Notes under the pieces: generated by a model
What the model was told of the DNA's origin: nothing
Database searches by the model: none
The model's input: only the letters and a program-made list of their open reading frames with translations
Program-made: the position numbers and the translations under genes
NCBI GenBank assembly: GCA_016871715.1
Contig: VHCO01000015.1
Location: 1 to 64,000, forward strand
Length of the DNA stretch: 64,000 nucleotides
Direction of reading: 5' to 3'
From: Verrucomicrobiota bacterium
GTDB taxonomy: Bacteria > Verrucomicrobiota > Verrucomicrobiia > Limisphaerales > J093
Part shown: positions 53,426 to 64,000 of the stretch, one piece after another
How positions within the stretch are numbered: position 1 is the first letter of the stretch
Layout of the letters: each line of letters opens with the position of its first letter

Positions 53426-54955
53426 CTAGCCCTGGCGCAGCTCCTGGAGGAGGTGGCGGTGGCGGTCGTAGATCTTGACCAACAGGGGCAGGTGGCCGGG
53501 CAACGAGTGCGTGGCGCAGCCGAGGCAGGGGTCGTAGGCGCGGAAGGCCATCTCGACCTTGTTGAGCAGGCCCTCGGTGACTTGGCCGCCCTTGATGAGC
53601 CCTTTAGCGGCGCGCTCGACGCTCATGGCGATGCGGGCAGCGTTGTTAGCCGTGGCGACGATCAGGTTGGCCATGGTGATGCAGCCGCGCTCGTCGGTTC
53701 GGTAGTGATGGAACAGAGTACCGCGGGGGGCTTCGACGACGCCGATGCCTTCCTTGGGCACGTTCGTCGGCACGCGACGGACTTCCTGGCTGGTGATCTC
53801 CGGATCGTTGAGCAATTTTTCCATAGTCTCGGCGGCCTGGACCATCTCGACGATGCGCGCCCAGTGGTTGGCGAGGGTGTGGTGGACGGGTTTGCCGCCG
53901 AGGGTTTTGTAGAACTCGTCGCAAGCGGCCTGCGCCTTGGGCGTGGCCATACCGTCGGAGGCGTTGAGGCGGGCCAGCGGTGCGACCGAGTAGATGCTGG
54001 TGTCCGGCCCTTCGGTGAATCCCTTCCAGCCGCGCGGTTTGAGGAAGGTAAACTTCATGTAGCTCCACGGCTCGACGTGTTCGGCCACGAAGTCGCGGTA
54101 TTCTTGCGCAGTGAACTTGTAGATTTCCTTGCCGTCGCAATCCACGACGCGGAGCTTGCCGTCGTAGAAATTGACCTTGTTCTGCTCGTCCACCATCCCC
54201 ATGTAACAGGTTTTGTGGGTGTAGGCGTCGGAGGTGATGAGCTTCACGTAGTCCGAGTTCTTGAGCACGATGTCTTTGAAGACCTGCAGAGTCCACTCGG
54301 CGAACTCGACGCCGTCTTTGGCCAGTTCCTTGAACTTGGGCAGCTCGGCGGGATCGAGGGCTTTGCTGACGCCGCCCGGCAGGCCGAGCACCGGGTGAAC
54401 GACCTTGCCGCCGAAGTAGGCGATCAGGTCACGCAAGCGGCGGCGGGTGGCGATGACTTTCTTGCCGGCCTCGAGGCCGACCTTGCCGATGACGCCGACG
54501 ATGTTGCGCTCGGCCGGCGGCGCCTCGGGGCCGACGATGAAGTCCGGCCCACCGAGCACGAAGACATGCAGGGCGTGGTCTTCGAGCATGAAGGTGTTAT
54601 AGACCAACTCGCGGATCTTCCGGCCGGGCGCGGTGGGCGGGGTCTGGTAGAGGTCGTCCAGGCACTTGGTGGAAGCCATGTGATGGGCTGTGGGGCAGAC
54701 GCCACAAATGCGGCTGGTGATCTGTGGCATGTCTTCGGCGGGCCGGCCGAGGCTGAACACCTCGAAGCCGCGCAACTCGGGGACTTGTAGGTAGGCGCGT
54801 TCGACATCGCCCTTTTCGTCCAGGTAAATGTCAATCTTGCCGTGCCCTTCCAGGCGCGTGATGGGGTCGACGGTAAAGCGGCGGCGGCCCATCTGATAGG
54901 CGGCGTTGGCGCGGGCGGAACCTTGATTGAAGGTGTCTTTGACAGCTTGTTCCAT
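53426..54955 (-). CDS. mvhA: [NiFe] hydrogenase large subunit, group 3c-like (MvhA)
   Basis: This 509-aa protein carries the Ni-Fe site: RICGVCPTAHH (L1, two Cys) and DPCLGCATH (L2, two Cys) followed by 26 residues after the final His, consistent with C-terminal processing. The DPITRLEGHGKIDIYLDEKG N-terminus fits cytosolic group 3 enzymes. Gene context (mvhG, mvhD, hdrA) points to the methyl-viologen-reducing/heterodisulfide-linked 3c type rather than the NAD-linked 3d type. It oxidises or makes H2, passing electrons via MvhG/MvhD to HdrA. The nearby protease gene should process it. Confidence 0.88.
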   Translation of the reverse strand: MEQAVKDTFNQGSARANAAYQMGRRRFTVDPITRLEGHGKIDIYLDEKGDVERAYLQVPELRGFEVFSLGRPAEDMPQITSRICGVCPTAHHMASTKCLDDLYQTPPTAPGRKIRELVYNTFMLEDHALHVFVLGGPDFIVGPEAPPAERNIVGVIGKVGLEAGKKVIATRRRLRDLIAYFGGKVVHPVLGLPGGVSKALDPAELPKFKELAKDGVEFAEWTLQVFKDIVLKNSDYVKLITSDAYTHKTCYMGMVDEQNKVNFYDGKLRVVDCDGKEIYKFTAQEYRDFVAEHVEPWSYMKFTFLKPRGWKGFTEGPDTSIYSVAPLARLNASDGMATPKAQAACDEFYKTLGGKPVHHTLANHWARIVEMVQAAETMEKLLNDPEITSQEVRRVPTNVPKEGIGVVEAPRGTLFHHYRTDERGCITMANLIVATANNAARIAMSVERAAKGLIKGGQVTEGLLNKVEMAFRAYDPCLGCATHSLPGHLPLLVKIYDRHRHLLQELRQG

Positions 54956-54971
54956 AGCGAATCCTTTCCCT

Positions 54972-55946
54972 TTACTTGACCGGGAGCGTCACTTTGCGGC
55001 GCACGAGGCTCTTGGCAAGTCCGTACCGGTAGAATGTGCCCACGGGATCGGGAATCCCTTCGAGCACTTTGTTGATGTCGGCCTCTTCCTTGGGCGCGAC
55101 GTTGGCGCAGAGGGAGGACATGATCTTGAGGCCTTGGTCGCGCACGCGCGAGGTTGGGCCGAAACAGCCGGTGCAGGGCATGCCGCCGCAGGTGCAGGCG
55201 GCCTCGCAACCGCTGCGGGTGCTTGGCCCCATGCAGACGACGCCCTGGGCCAGGAAGCATTTCTCCGGGTCCATCAACATCTGATGGGGCCTTTTGAAGT
55301 GCGTGAAGCTGACATTGGTCGGCTTGCTGGCCTTCCGGGGGCATTCGTCGCAGAGCGCGATGTCCGGCGCGATGACCGAGCCCTTCGGAGGCAGTCGGTT
55401 TTCGAGCAGGGCGGTCACAGCGGCGCTGGTGATCTTCGGCGTGGGAGGGCAGCCGGGCACATAGTAATCCACGTCCACCACTTGGTCGAGGGCACGGACG
55501 ACGTGGTGCAACGCTGGCAGCGTGGGGTTGTGGCCGTTGTGGGCGAAGCTCAATTGGGGGCGGGTTTTCTGCTCGTTCACCACCGAGGGAGCGTCTTCGT
55601 AATTGAACTTGAGGATTTGCTCGCGCGGGAACTGGTTGGCCAGGCCAGCAATGCCGCCGAGGTGAGCGCAGGCGCCGTAGGCGATCACATACCGGCTCTT
55701 GCGGCGGAGCAGGTGTGCCATTTCCTCCTGTTCGGTCGAGCGGATGGCGCCGTTGAGCAAGGTCGCCACAATGGACTTGTCGGGCATGGCCTCGAGGTCC
55801 TTGTATTTGAAATCCATGGCCACCGGCCAGAGGACAATGTCCACTTTCTCCACCACGCCCAGAATATCCTCGGCGAGGTCCACCACGGTTTCTTCGCAGC
55901 CTCCGCAGGAGGCGCACCAGTAAAAGGCAACTTTGGGCTTAGGCAT
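54972..55946 (-). CDS. mvhG: [NiFe] hydrogenase small subunit (MvhG)
   Basis: This 324-aa protein carries an N-terminal proximal-cluster domain (FYWCASCGGCEETVVDLAED, AYGACAHLGG, VPGCPPTP) and C-terminal Cys-rich segment (LCDECPRK, CFLAQGVVCMGPSTRSGCEA, CTCGGMPCTGCFGP), together ligating three Fe-S clusters of the 3c-type subunit. There is no Tat signal, so it is cytoplasmic. The start MPKPKVAFYWC at 55946 overlaps the mvhD stop by 8 bp. The gene upstream and downstream are mvhD and mvhA, spaced for one operon. Confidence 0.88.
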   Translation of the reverse strand: MPKPKVAFYWCASCGGCEETVVDLAEDILGVVEKVDIVLWPVAMDFKYKDLEAMPDKSIVATLLNGAIRSTEQEEMAHLLRRKSRYVIAYGACAHLGGIAGLANQFPREQILKFNYEDAPSVVNEQKTRPQLSFAHNGHNPTLPALHHVVRALDQVVDVDYYVPGCPPTPKITSAAVTALLENRLPPKGSVIAPDIALCDECPRKASKPTNVSFTHFKRPHQMLMDPEKCFLAQGVVCMGPSTRSGCEAACTCGGMPCTGCFGPTSRVRDQGLKIMSSLCANVAPKEEADINKVLEGIPDPVGTFYRYGLAKSLVRRKVTLPVK

Positions 55947-56502
55947 GAGCGGGTTCCGGGGTTCGAGGTTGGGGCGCGTGTTCGGCGCAGCCGGAGGCGC
56001 CGGAGGCCGCCTCTTGGGCAGCGACGCGTTGGGCAAAATGCTCCATTTCCCGGTCCCACTCGTGGAATTTCTCGGGGATACCGAGCGGGCCCAGCGCGGT
56101 GAGGGTTTCGGTCATCTCGTTGACGACGCGTTTGACCTTCTCGCCTTCGGCGGCGGAAATCCATTCGAGGCGGAGGCGATCGGGTTCGATGCCGAGGTCT
56201 GCCACCATCCGTTTGAGCATCTGGAAGCGCCGGAGGCACTTATAGTTGCCCTCAGCGTAGTGGCAGTCGTTGGGGTGGCAGCCGCCGATGAGCACGCCGT
56301 CGGCGCCCTTGGTGAGCGCGTCGATGACGAACTGCGGGTCGACTCGGCCCGAGCACATGAGTCGGATGATGCGCGCGTTAGAGGCGTGCTTCATGCGGGA
56401 GACGCCGGCCAGGTCGGCGGCGGTGTAGGTGCACCAGTTGCAGAAGAACGCCACAATGCGGGGCGTCCATGGGCCGCTGGAAGCGGGGGATGATCTGGTC
56501 AT
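55939..56502 (-). CDS. mvhD: F420-non-reducing hydrogenase iron-sulfur subunit D-like (MvhD)
   Basis: This 187-aa protein matches the MvhD/FrhD-like delta family: IVAFFCNWCTYTAADLAGVS with three Cys nearby, RIIRLMCSGRVDPQFVIDAL, GADGVLIGGCHPNDCHYAEG NYK. It carries a [2Fe-2S] cluster and connects the hydrogenase to HdrA. The C-terminal ~30 residues are Ala/Pro-rich. It overlaps the mvhG start by 8 bp and lies 389 bp downstream of hdrA, with an opposite-strand small gene in that gap. Confidence 0.88.
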   Translation of the reverse strand: MTRSSPASSGPWTPRIVAFFCNWCTYTAADLAGVSRMKHASNARIIRLMCSGRVDPQFVIDALTKGADGVLIGGCHPNDCHYAEGNYKCLRRFQMLKRMVADLGIEPDRLRLEWISAAEGEKVKRVVNEMTETLTALGPLGIPEKFHEWDREMEHFAQRVAAQEAASGASGCAEHAPQPRTPEPAHA

Positions 56503-56602
56503 AAGAGTGTCACTGCTGGGTCAAGGGCGAGAAGCTCGCAATCCGAAAGCCGGGGCAGGTTAGGGGTTGTCTGGTCGCCGCGGCGGCGGTAGAGTTCGCC
56601 CG

Positions 56603-56806
56603 ATGAAAGTCGAGGACGTTAAAGAGGTCGTCGAGCGCCAGCCGTTTCGGCCGTTTACCGTCCGGCTGAACAACGGCGCACGCTATACCTTCAGTGAGCC
56701 GAGGAATTTTGGCGCGCCGAAGAACTACCGGGTCATCTACTATTTCGGGGAAACGGACTGGGTGATGCTCGACCTCGACAGTATCGCGGAGATCATCCAC
56801 CAGTAG
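56603..56806 (+). CDS. small conserved hypothetical protein, 67 aa
   Basis: From the ATG at 56603: MKVEDVKEVVERQPFRPFTV, then RLNNGARYTFSEPRNFGAPK and a FGETDWVMLDLDSIAEIIHQ end. It has the same short fold pattern as the gene at 30853-31080 (helix, PF-x-V-R-[LM]-x-[ND]-G-x-x-Y, beta strands). Of unknown role. It is on the plus strand inside the gap between hdrA and mvhD, antisense to the operon. Confidence 0.6.
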   Translation: MKVEDVKEVVERQPFRPFTVRLNNGARYTFSEPRNFGAPKNYRVIYYFGETDWVMLDLDSIAEIIHQ

Positions 56807-56891
56807 CGCGCCGGCGGCAGTGGCGCACGACGGGTCGTCCCCCTGCGTGCGGTCTCGGGGTTGGGATTTCGGATAGGTTTCGGAGTTCATG

Positions 56892-58934
56892 TCAGGCCGG
56901 CACTGGAGCCAGCACGCCACGGATTTCGCTGAAGATTTCCTCGTCCTCGAAGAGGTTCTGCACGATCGAACCGCTCGGGCAGGAGGCCACGCAGGTGCCG
57001 CAGCCTTTGCAGAGCGCCTCGTTAATGAGGGCTTTCTCCCGTGTCTCGTCGAAGCTGATGGCCGTGTAGGGGCAGAGCGGGATGCAGGATTTGCAGCCGC
57101 TGCATTCGTCCGCGAGGATGTAGGCGGTGTTGGGTTCCTGCTCGATATGGCCCTTGTCGATCAGGGCCATGGCTTCGGCGGCGGCGGCGCCAGCCTGGGC
57201 GACCGAATCCGGGATGTCTTTGGGACCCTGGCAACAGCCGGCCAGGAAGATGCCGTCGGTGAAGGTGTCCACGGGTGCCAGTTTGCAGTGGCGCTCGAGG
57301 AACCAGCCTTCGGCGCTGCAGCTCAGGTTGAACATCCGCCGCAGATTCTCGGCGTCGGGGTGGGGCTCGAGTCCGACGCCGAGCACGACCATGTCCACGG
57401 GGATTTTGAGGATCTTGTTGGTCAAGGTGTCCTCCGCCTGGACGACTAACCGCCCGGTCTGGCCGTCGTCGAGGTCGGGATAGACATCGGCCACTTTACC
57501 GCGGATGAGGTGCATGCCTTCCTCGGCGATGCGGTTGTAGAACTCCTCCATGCCTTTGCCGGGGGTGCGCATGTCGATATAGAAGTTATACACTTCGGCG
57601 TCGGTATGTTCCTTGATGAGGTGGGCGAGCTTGAGGGAGTAGAGGCAGCAGACGCGCGAGCACCAGCGATTGGTGTTTTCGTCGCGCGACCCGACGCAGT
57701 GGACTATAGCGACCTTTTTGGGGCGTTGGCCGTTGCGCAGGATCAGGTCTCCCTCGGTGGGTCCAGAGGCGTTGATGAGTCGCTCGACCTCGAGGGCGTT
57801 GTAGACGTTGGGATAAATGCCGTAGCCGTAGAACGGGGTGCGCTTCGCGTCGAAGATCTTGAAGCCGGTCGCCATGATGATGGTGCCGACGGTGATGTTC
57901 TTGAATTCGTCGGTTTGGCGGAAGTCGATCGCCTTGCGGTCGCCGCAGGCCTCGACGCACGTCTTCTTGCACTTGTCGGACACGGTGTGGGAGCCGTCCG
58001 GGTTTTTGCCGCGCTTGAAGTTCAAGCAGACTTCCGGGTCGATCATGGTGACGGGCGGGATGGCTTGCGGGAAGGGCAGGAAGACCGGCTTGCGTTTGCC
58101 CAGGCCGAGGTTGAATTCGTCCGCGAACTTCGGCTCCCTGTAGACGCAGGCATCCACACACTCCTGACAACCGGTGCAGAGGTCTTCGATGATGTACCGC
58201 GGTTTCCGGCGCACGGTGACCTGGAAGTTGCCCACGTAACCGTCCACCTTGCTCACTTCCGAGTAGGACCAGAGGTGGATGTTCTCGTGGGACCCGGCGG
58301 AGGCCATCTTGGGGGAGAGCACACACATGGCGCAGTCGAGGGTGGGATAGGTCTTATCGAACTTGGCCATGTGCCCGCCGATAGTCGCCTCGCGCTCGAC
58401 CAGGTAGACCATTTTGCCGGCCCGGGCCAAGGTGAGGGCGGCGTGAATGCCCGCGATGCCGCCCCCGACGATGAGGACGTTGGGGTTGATGGCGACTTTC
58501 TTCACCTCGAGCGCCTTGTGGTGAGGCACGCGATCGATGGCGGCCCGCGCCAGGGCCATGGCCTTGCGGGTGGCCTCGGTGCGGTCGGTATGGACCCAGG
58601 AGTTGTGCTCGCGGGTGTTGACCATCTGAACTTGGAAGGGGTTGAGGCCGGCGGCCTCGGCGGCCTTGCGAAAGGTGCGCTCGTGCAAGAGCGGCGAACA
58701 CGCCTCGACCACGATCCGGTTGAGGCGGTTCTCGCGGATGTCCTGTTGGATCAGTTCCTGCCCGGGGTCGGAGCACATGTACTTGTAATGCCGGGAGACG
58801 GCCACATTGGGCAAGGTGGCCACATACTTGGCGACCGCGGCGACATCGACCATGCCGGCGATGTTGGTGCCGCAGTGGCAGACGTAGAAGCCGATGCGCA
58901 CCGGTTCGTGTTTCTTGGGTACAATGGGTTTCAT
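56892..58934 (-). CDS. hdrA: heterodisulfide reductase subunit A-like (HdrA), FAD/Fe-S electron-bifurcating subunit
   Basis: This 680-aa protein has an N-terminal domain (IGFYVCHCGTNIAGMVDVAA, then YMCSDPGQELIQQDI), an FAD-binding Rossmann loop NVLIVGGGIAGIHAALTLAR, the conserved LDCAMCVLSPKMA cluster motif, a ferredoxin segment (CTGCQECVDACVY), and C-terminal ferredoxins CSGCKSCIPLCPYTAIS and CKGCGTCVASCPSGS. In methanogens HdrA bifurcates electrons between ferredoxin and the CoM-S-S-CoB disulfide through this flavin. Here the partner acceptors are probably an HdrD-like protein and an ETF. It starts 8 bp after the HdrD-like stop; 389 bp to mvhD. Confidence 0.9.
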   Translation of the reverse strand: MKPIVPKKHEPVRIGFYVCHCGTNIAGMVDVAAVAKYVATLPNVAVSRHYKYMCSDPGQELIQQDIRENRLNRIVVEACSPLLHERTFRKAAEAAGLNPFQVQMVNTREHNSWVHTDRTEATRKAMALARAAIDRVPHHKALEVKKVAINPNVLIVGGGIAGIHAALTLARAGKMVYLVEREATIGGHMAKFDKTYPTLDCAMCVLSPKMASAGSHENIHLWSYSEVSKVDGYVGNFQVTVRRKPRYIIEDLCTGCQECVDACVYREPKFADEFNLGLGKRKPVFLPFPQAIPPVTMIDPEVCLNFKRGKNPDGSHTVSDKCKKTCVEACGDRKAIDFRQTDEFKNITVGTIIMATGFKIFDAKRTPFYGYGIYPNVYNALEVERLINASGPTEGDLILRNGQRPKKVAIVHCVGSRDENTNRWCSRVCCLYSLKLAHLIKEHTDAEVYNFYIDMRTPGKGMEEFYNRIAEEGMHLIRGKVADVYPDLDDGQTGRLVVQAEDTLTNKILKIPVDMVVLGVGLEPHPDAENLRRMFNLSCSAEGWFLERHCKLAPVDTFTDGIFLAGCCQGPKDIPDSVAQAGAAAAEAMALIDKGHIEQEPNTAYILADECSGCKSCIPLCPYTAISFDETREKALINEALCKGCGTCVASCPSGSIVQNLFEDEEIFSEIRGVLAPVPA

Positions 58935-58942
58935 AAGTCGCT

Positions 58943-60151
58943 TCAGGCGAGGGATTCCGCGAGCAGTTCCACCACGTCCCGCACCACCATGGGCCGGTCG
59001 TGTGGAACGACTTTCAGTGCGTCTTCAAAACGCGACACCTCGTAGGGGCAAGCCACCGCCAGCACGTCGGCGCCGGTGGCGATCGCCTCCTTGACGCGGC
59101 GCTCGGAGAGGCGCTCGAGGCCCTTCTGCTTGTAGTAGGTGTCCAGCCACATGCCGCCCCCGCCCCCGCCGCAGCAGATCGCATTGGCGCGGTGATGGAC
59201 CATCTCGACCAGCTTGACGCCGGGAATCGCCTCGAGCAAGGCGCGCGCCTCATCGTAGGAGCCGCCGGCTCGGCCCAGGCAGCAGGGGTCGTGATAGGTC
59301 ACGCGGCGATCGAGCCGCTGGGTGAGGAGGGGCCGGAGCTGCGGGAGGTGACGCGCGAAGAACCCGGTCGTGTGTTCGACCGGCGCCTGCAAGCCGTACA
59401 TGGGGTAGCGGATGCGGAAGGCATTGAAGGCGTGCGCATCGCCCGTGACGATGCGGTTGAACCGATATTTGTTGAAGACCTCGAGGTTGTGGGCCGTGAG
59501 CGTCTCGAAGAGGCCCGACTCCCAGGTCAGTTGCCCGCAATCGCCGGCGCATTTCTCCTCGTTGCCCAGAATGGCGAAGTCCACGCCCAAGGCGTCAAAG
59601 AGCTTGGCGGTGGCGCGACTGTTGTCTTGCCCGCGGGCGTAGAAGGAGGTGTAGCACTCGACAAACCATAGCACCTCGACCGGTCCGTTCGATTGACGCT
59701 GGGCCAAGAGCGGCACTTGGACGCCGGCGGTGGTAGCCCAGTTGGCCCGCTTGCGGGGCGACTCTCCCATCGGGTTGCCGTAACGCAGCAGGTTCTGGAG
59801 CGACTTCTGCAGCTCGGCGGGGATCTCCGACTGTTGGACGAGGGTTTGTTCCTTAACCAGGGGCAGCAGGACGTCCGTTAACCGGATCCCACGGGGGCAT
59901 TTGGCCATGCAGGCGTAGCAGGCCACACAGCGCAGGAGGCTCTCCGACTGGATCACCTCGTCGAGGAAGCCCCGCCGCAACATGTTAATGACGAGTCGGG
60001 GCGAGAAATCCATGCCCTCGCCGTACGGGCAGGTGGCGGCGCAGGTGCCGCACTGAATGCAGGTCATCAGGCGCCGCCCGGCCGGCGTCTGGAGCAACGT
60101 GTCGAGCGTGGTGTTCCGATCAACCACCGTAGGGTCTAGCTGGGCGACCAT
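58943..60151 (-). CDS. HdrD/HdrB-like Fe-S protein (two [4Fe-4S] + two CCG domains)
   Basis: This 402-aa protein begins MVAQLDPTVVDRNTTLDTLL; it has CIQCGTCAATCPYG and CVACYACMAKCPRG (two [4Fe-4S] sites), then two CCG (Cys-Cys-Gly) Fe-S domains, e.g. HDPCCLGRAGGSYDEARALL and ICCGGGGGGMW. This domain order fuses HdrC and HdrB functions, like HdrD or GlcF. It would relay electrons between HdrA and another carrier, perhaps the neighbouring membrane EMR protein. The ATG at 60151 is 67 bp from the EMR stop and its end 8 bp from hdrA, so the three are one transcription unit. Confidence 0.85.
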   Translation of the reverse strand: MVAQLDPTVVDRNTTLDTLLQTPAGRRLMTCIQCGTCAATCPYGEGMDFSPRLVINMLRRGFLDEVIQSESLLRCVACYACMAKCPRGIRLTDVLLPLVKEQTLVQQSEIPAELQKSLQNLLRYGNPMGESPRKRANWATTAGVQVPLLAQRQSNGPVEVLWFVECYTSFYARGQDNSRATAKLFDALGVDFAILGNEEKCAGDCGQLTWESGLFETLTAHNLEVFNKYRFNRIVTGDAHAFNAFRIRYPMYGLQAPVEHTTGFFARHLPQLRPLLTQRLDRRVTYHDPCCLGRAGGSYDEARALLEAIPGVKLVEMVHHRANAICCGGGGGGMWLDTYYKQKGLERLSERRVKEAIATGADVLAVACPYEVSRFEDALKVVPHDRPMVVRDVVELLAESLA

Positions 60152-60218
60152 GAATGTCCTTTCGATTCGAGCCGAGCGGCGGGGAGCGACAGCCACAGCT
60201 CGCGGTTGCGGGCGTTCT

Positions 60219-62255
<2,037 letters not shown>

Positions 62256-62371
62256 GAATCAGCGAGGTCGGCCACCCCTCGGCGCCAGGGCGCGTCGTCC
62301 AAGACGCTGCGCTCCGCCGGCGGCGGTGGTCTGAGACTGAGGCTGTCGGACTTCGGACGTCTCATCTCGGT

Positions 62372-63343
62372 TCAGCCCTTTTTCGCCTTCACCTTCTCGG
62401 TCAAGGCGGGCAGCAGCTCGAGCACGTCGCCCACCACGCCATAGTGCGCGCCGTCGAAGATGGGCGCTTTGGCGTCCGTGTTGACGGCGATGATGCACTG
62501 GGAGTTCTGCATGCCTTCCCAATGCTCGGGCGCGCCGCTGATGCCCAAGGCGAAATAGACGCGCGGCTTGACGGTCATGCCGGACTTGCCGACCTGCCGG
62601 CTCAGGGGCAGCCAGCCCTGGTCAATCACCGGGCGCGACGCGCAGACCGCGCCGCCGAGGACCTGCGCCAGTTCTTCGGCCAATTCCACGTTGTCTTGGG
62701 TTTGGATGCCGCGGCCCACGCCCACGAGGACATTTTGCTTGGTGATGTCCACATCGCCGGTCTCCGGTTCGAGATACTGCTTAAAGGTCACCTTGGGCGC
62801 TGCCACGGGCAGGTCCACTTTCTCGATCGGTGGCGCCTGGTCGCGCTTGCCGGCGTCCACGGGAAAGGCGCCGGGGTAAATGCAAACGACGCCCTTCCCG
62901 TCGGCGAGTTTGACGTCGGAGTAGATCTTGCCGCCGAACAACTGACTGGTGCACACGACGCCGCCGCCTTCGGCCTTAGCTGCGCGGCAGAAGTTCACCA
63001 GGGGCAACCCGGTCTTCACGGCGAGCATCGAGCCGATGCCGGCCGCCACATTGGTGCAACCCAGCAGCACCAGGCCGGCCTGGGTTTGTTGCATCACCGC
63101 TTCGAGCGCGCCGGCCACAGCGTCCGCGGGGGCCAGATCCCACGGCGCGTCGTCGGCCACCAAGACTTTGTCCGCCGCGCCTAACTTGGCCGCGAGCGGC
63201 GCCGCTTCGGCGCCGAGGAGCACGGCGCACAAGGAGGATCCGGAGGCCTCGGCCAGCTTGCGGCCGGCGCCCAGCATTTCGAAGGTGATGTCGGTGACTT
63301 CGCCCCGGAGTTGTTCGGCCAGAACCAGGATGGTGTTTGCCAT
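62372..63343 (-). CDS. etfA: electron transfer flavoprotein alpha subunit
   Basis: This 323-aa alpha subunit (FixB-like) has an N-terminal domain (ILVLAEQLRGEVTDITFEML) and the C-terminal FAD domain with the signature CASRPVIDQGWLPLSRQVGK SGMTVKPRVYFALGISGAPE and the end YGVVGDVLELLPALTEKV. The FAD-binding Arg-Pro and Gln-Val-Gly residues are present. It starts 13 bp after the etfB stop. It lacks the extra ferredoxin domain of CarE/bifurcating EtfA. Paired with EMR it should deliver electrons to the quinone pool, or receive them from it. Confidence 0.9.
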   Translation of the reverse strand: MANTILVLAEQLRGEVTDITFEMLGAGRKLAEASGSSLCAVLLGAEAAPLAAKLGAADKVLVADDAPWDLAPADAVAGALEAVMQQTQAGLVLLGCTNVAAGIGSMLAVKTGLPLVNFCRAAKAEGGGVVCTSQLFGGKIYSDVKLADGKGVVCIYPGAFPVDAGKRDQAPPIEKVDLPVAAPKVTFKQYLEPETGDVDITKQNVLVGVGRGIQTQDNVELAEELAQVLGGAVCASRPVIDQGWLPLSRQVGKSGMTVKPRVYFALGISGAPEHWEGMQNSQCIIAVNTDAKAPIFDGAHYGVVGDVLELLPALTEKVKAKKG

Positions 63344-63356
63344 AACTTAGGTCTCC

Positions 63357-64000
63357 TTAGATCGCGCTGTTTTTCACCAGGATTTCGACGAGCCGGTCCG
63401 CCACCTCTTCCGGCGAGCCTTCGAGCATTTCGGCGTGGCCAGCGGCCTCAGGTTTGTAGGTGCGTTCGAGTTCAAGCTGCCGCGGGCGGTCGGGCGGCGG
63501 GACGTCCACGGTCTCGATGCGGGCGGACTTCATGGCGGCGCGCACCTTGGCGACCGGCACGTAACGGGGCGGTTTGTCGGCGGATTGAATGCCTAGCACC
63601 GCCGGGAGCGCGACCTCGAACTCCCCGCGCAGGCCCCCGGCGAATTCCTTTCGCACCGTCGCCTTGCCCTCGGCCGGCGCGATGCCGCACACGACGCCGA
63701 CATAGGGCAGTTCGAGGGCGGTGGCCAGGAGCGGGGCGAGCTCGCCCTCGAGATCGTCGATGGCGTAGGAACCCGGCAGCACCAGGGTGTCCGGCGGCAG
63801 GGGAGTTGCCTCCGCTTTAAGGAAGTCGGCCAGCACTCTAGCCGCGGCCACGGTACCCAGCTCCGCCTGGTTCACCGGGAGCTTCACCGCGCGGTCGGCG
63901 CCTTTGGCCAACGCCGTGAAGAGCACGTCGTCCACCTCCGGCGCGTCCAGGGTCACGACCGTCACCTTGCCGCCGTGTTTCTCCTTGAGGAGCAACGCCT
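63357..64000 (-). CDS. etfB: electron transfer flavoprotein beta subunit (5' end outside window)
   Basis: The visible 214 codons are the C-terminal part of EtfB (FixA-like): KHGGKVTVVTLDAP, DDVLFTALAKGADRAVKLPV, LVLPGSYAIDDLEGELAPLL, ATALELPYVGVVCGI and an ERTYKPEAAG end. The frame is still open at position 64000, so roughly 40 N-terminal residues lie beyond the window. EtfB with EtfA forms the ETF heterodimer that carries one FAD and one AMP (or a second FAD in bifurcating forms). It is the first visible gene of the minus-strand etf-hdr-mvh cluster. Confidence 0.9.
   Translation of the reverse strand, partial: ALLLKEKHGGKVTVVTLDAPEVDDVLFTALAKGADRAVKLPVNQAELGTVAAARVLADFLKAEATPLPPDTLVLPGSYAIDDLEGELAPLLATALELPYVGVVCGIAPAEGKATVRKEFAGGLRGEFEVALPAVLGIQSADKPPRYVPVAKVRAAMKSARIETVDVPPPDRPRQLELERTYKPEAAGHAEMLEGSPEEVADRLVEILVKNSAI

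Noticed and set aside
53453-54790. 445-codon plus-strand open frame
   Set aside because: It is the reverse of mvhA, whose Ni-binding motifs are intact.

Overview
The window is high-GC bacterial DNA that reads like a member of Verrucomicrobiota (Limisphaerales/Pedosphaera-like). This placement is an inference from gene content: a PEP-CTERM protein, a long N-methylated prepilin-like protein of the kind abundant in this phylum, NHL/LamG-type secreted proteins, a giant PQQ-propeller protein, many short palindromic dispersed repeats, and a 13-gene nuo cluster lacking nuoA. No 16S rRNA is present to confirm it.

Layout. 1-750 is an exact 100-bp tandem array of a small element with terminal inverted repeats. 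0.9-9.3 kb holds a PEP-CTERM protein, a SWIM/SNF2 helicase, a PIN-domain remnant, a secreted PHP-type phosphodiesterase, and an eboD-eboF pair in which eboF carries two small repeat elements inside its reading frame. 9.3-12.7 kb is an accessory, decaying stretch: a second tandem array family, an intact RHH antitoxin/PemK-MazF-like toxin pair, a vapBC remnant, remnants of a TolC/RND efflux operon, and an internally deleted Uma2 nuclease. 12.7-30.4 kb holds a prepilin-like protein, a 2118-aa secreted protein of unknown function, a lysoplasmalogenase-like membrane protein lying between two copies of a ~360-bp repeat, a frameshifted NHL protein, a Tat-exported glycosidase-like propeller, a LamG-type pseudogene, a HEAT protein and a 1368-aa PQQ-propeller protein whose signal peptide is cut by an in-frame TAG. 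30.5-31.3 kb has two small overlapping genes.

31.3-45.3 kb is the respiratory complex I cluster on the minus strand: nuoB-C-D-E-F-G-H-I-J-K-L-M-N. It contains an opposite-strand tRNA-Gln(CUG) between nuoE and nuoF and an 82-bp palindromic element between nuoG and nuoF. priA lies just upstream of nuoB. 47.8-52.2 kb has a large secreted LamG/NHL-like protein and an FAD-dependent glycerol-3-phosphate dehydrogenase, followed by ~500 bp of AT-junction repeats.

52.7-64.0 kb is the most interesting block. It is a minus-strand cluster etfB-etfA-EMR-HdrD-like-hdrA-mvhD-mvhG-mvhA-hydrogenase protease. The genes would form a group 3c-type [NiFe] hydrogenase/HdrA flavin-bifurcating module genetically joined to an electron-transfer flavoprotein and its membrane Fe-S/cytochrome b menaquinone oxidoreductase. 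With complex I in the same 33 kb, the window encodes a hydrogen/flavoprotein/quinone electron-transfer toolkit. The joining of these modules is inferred from gene order, not shown biochemically.
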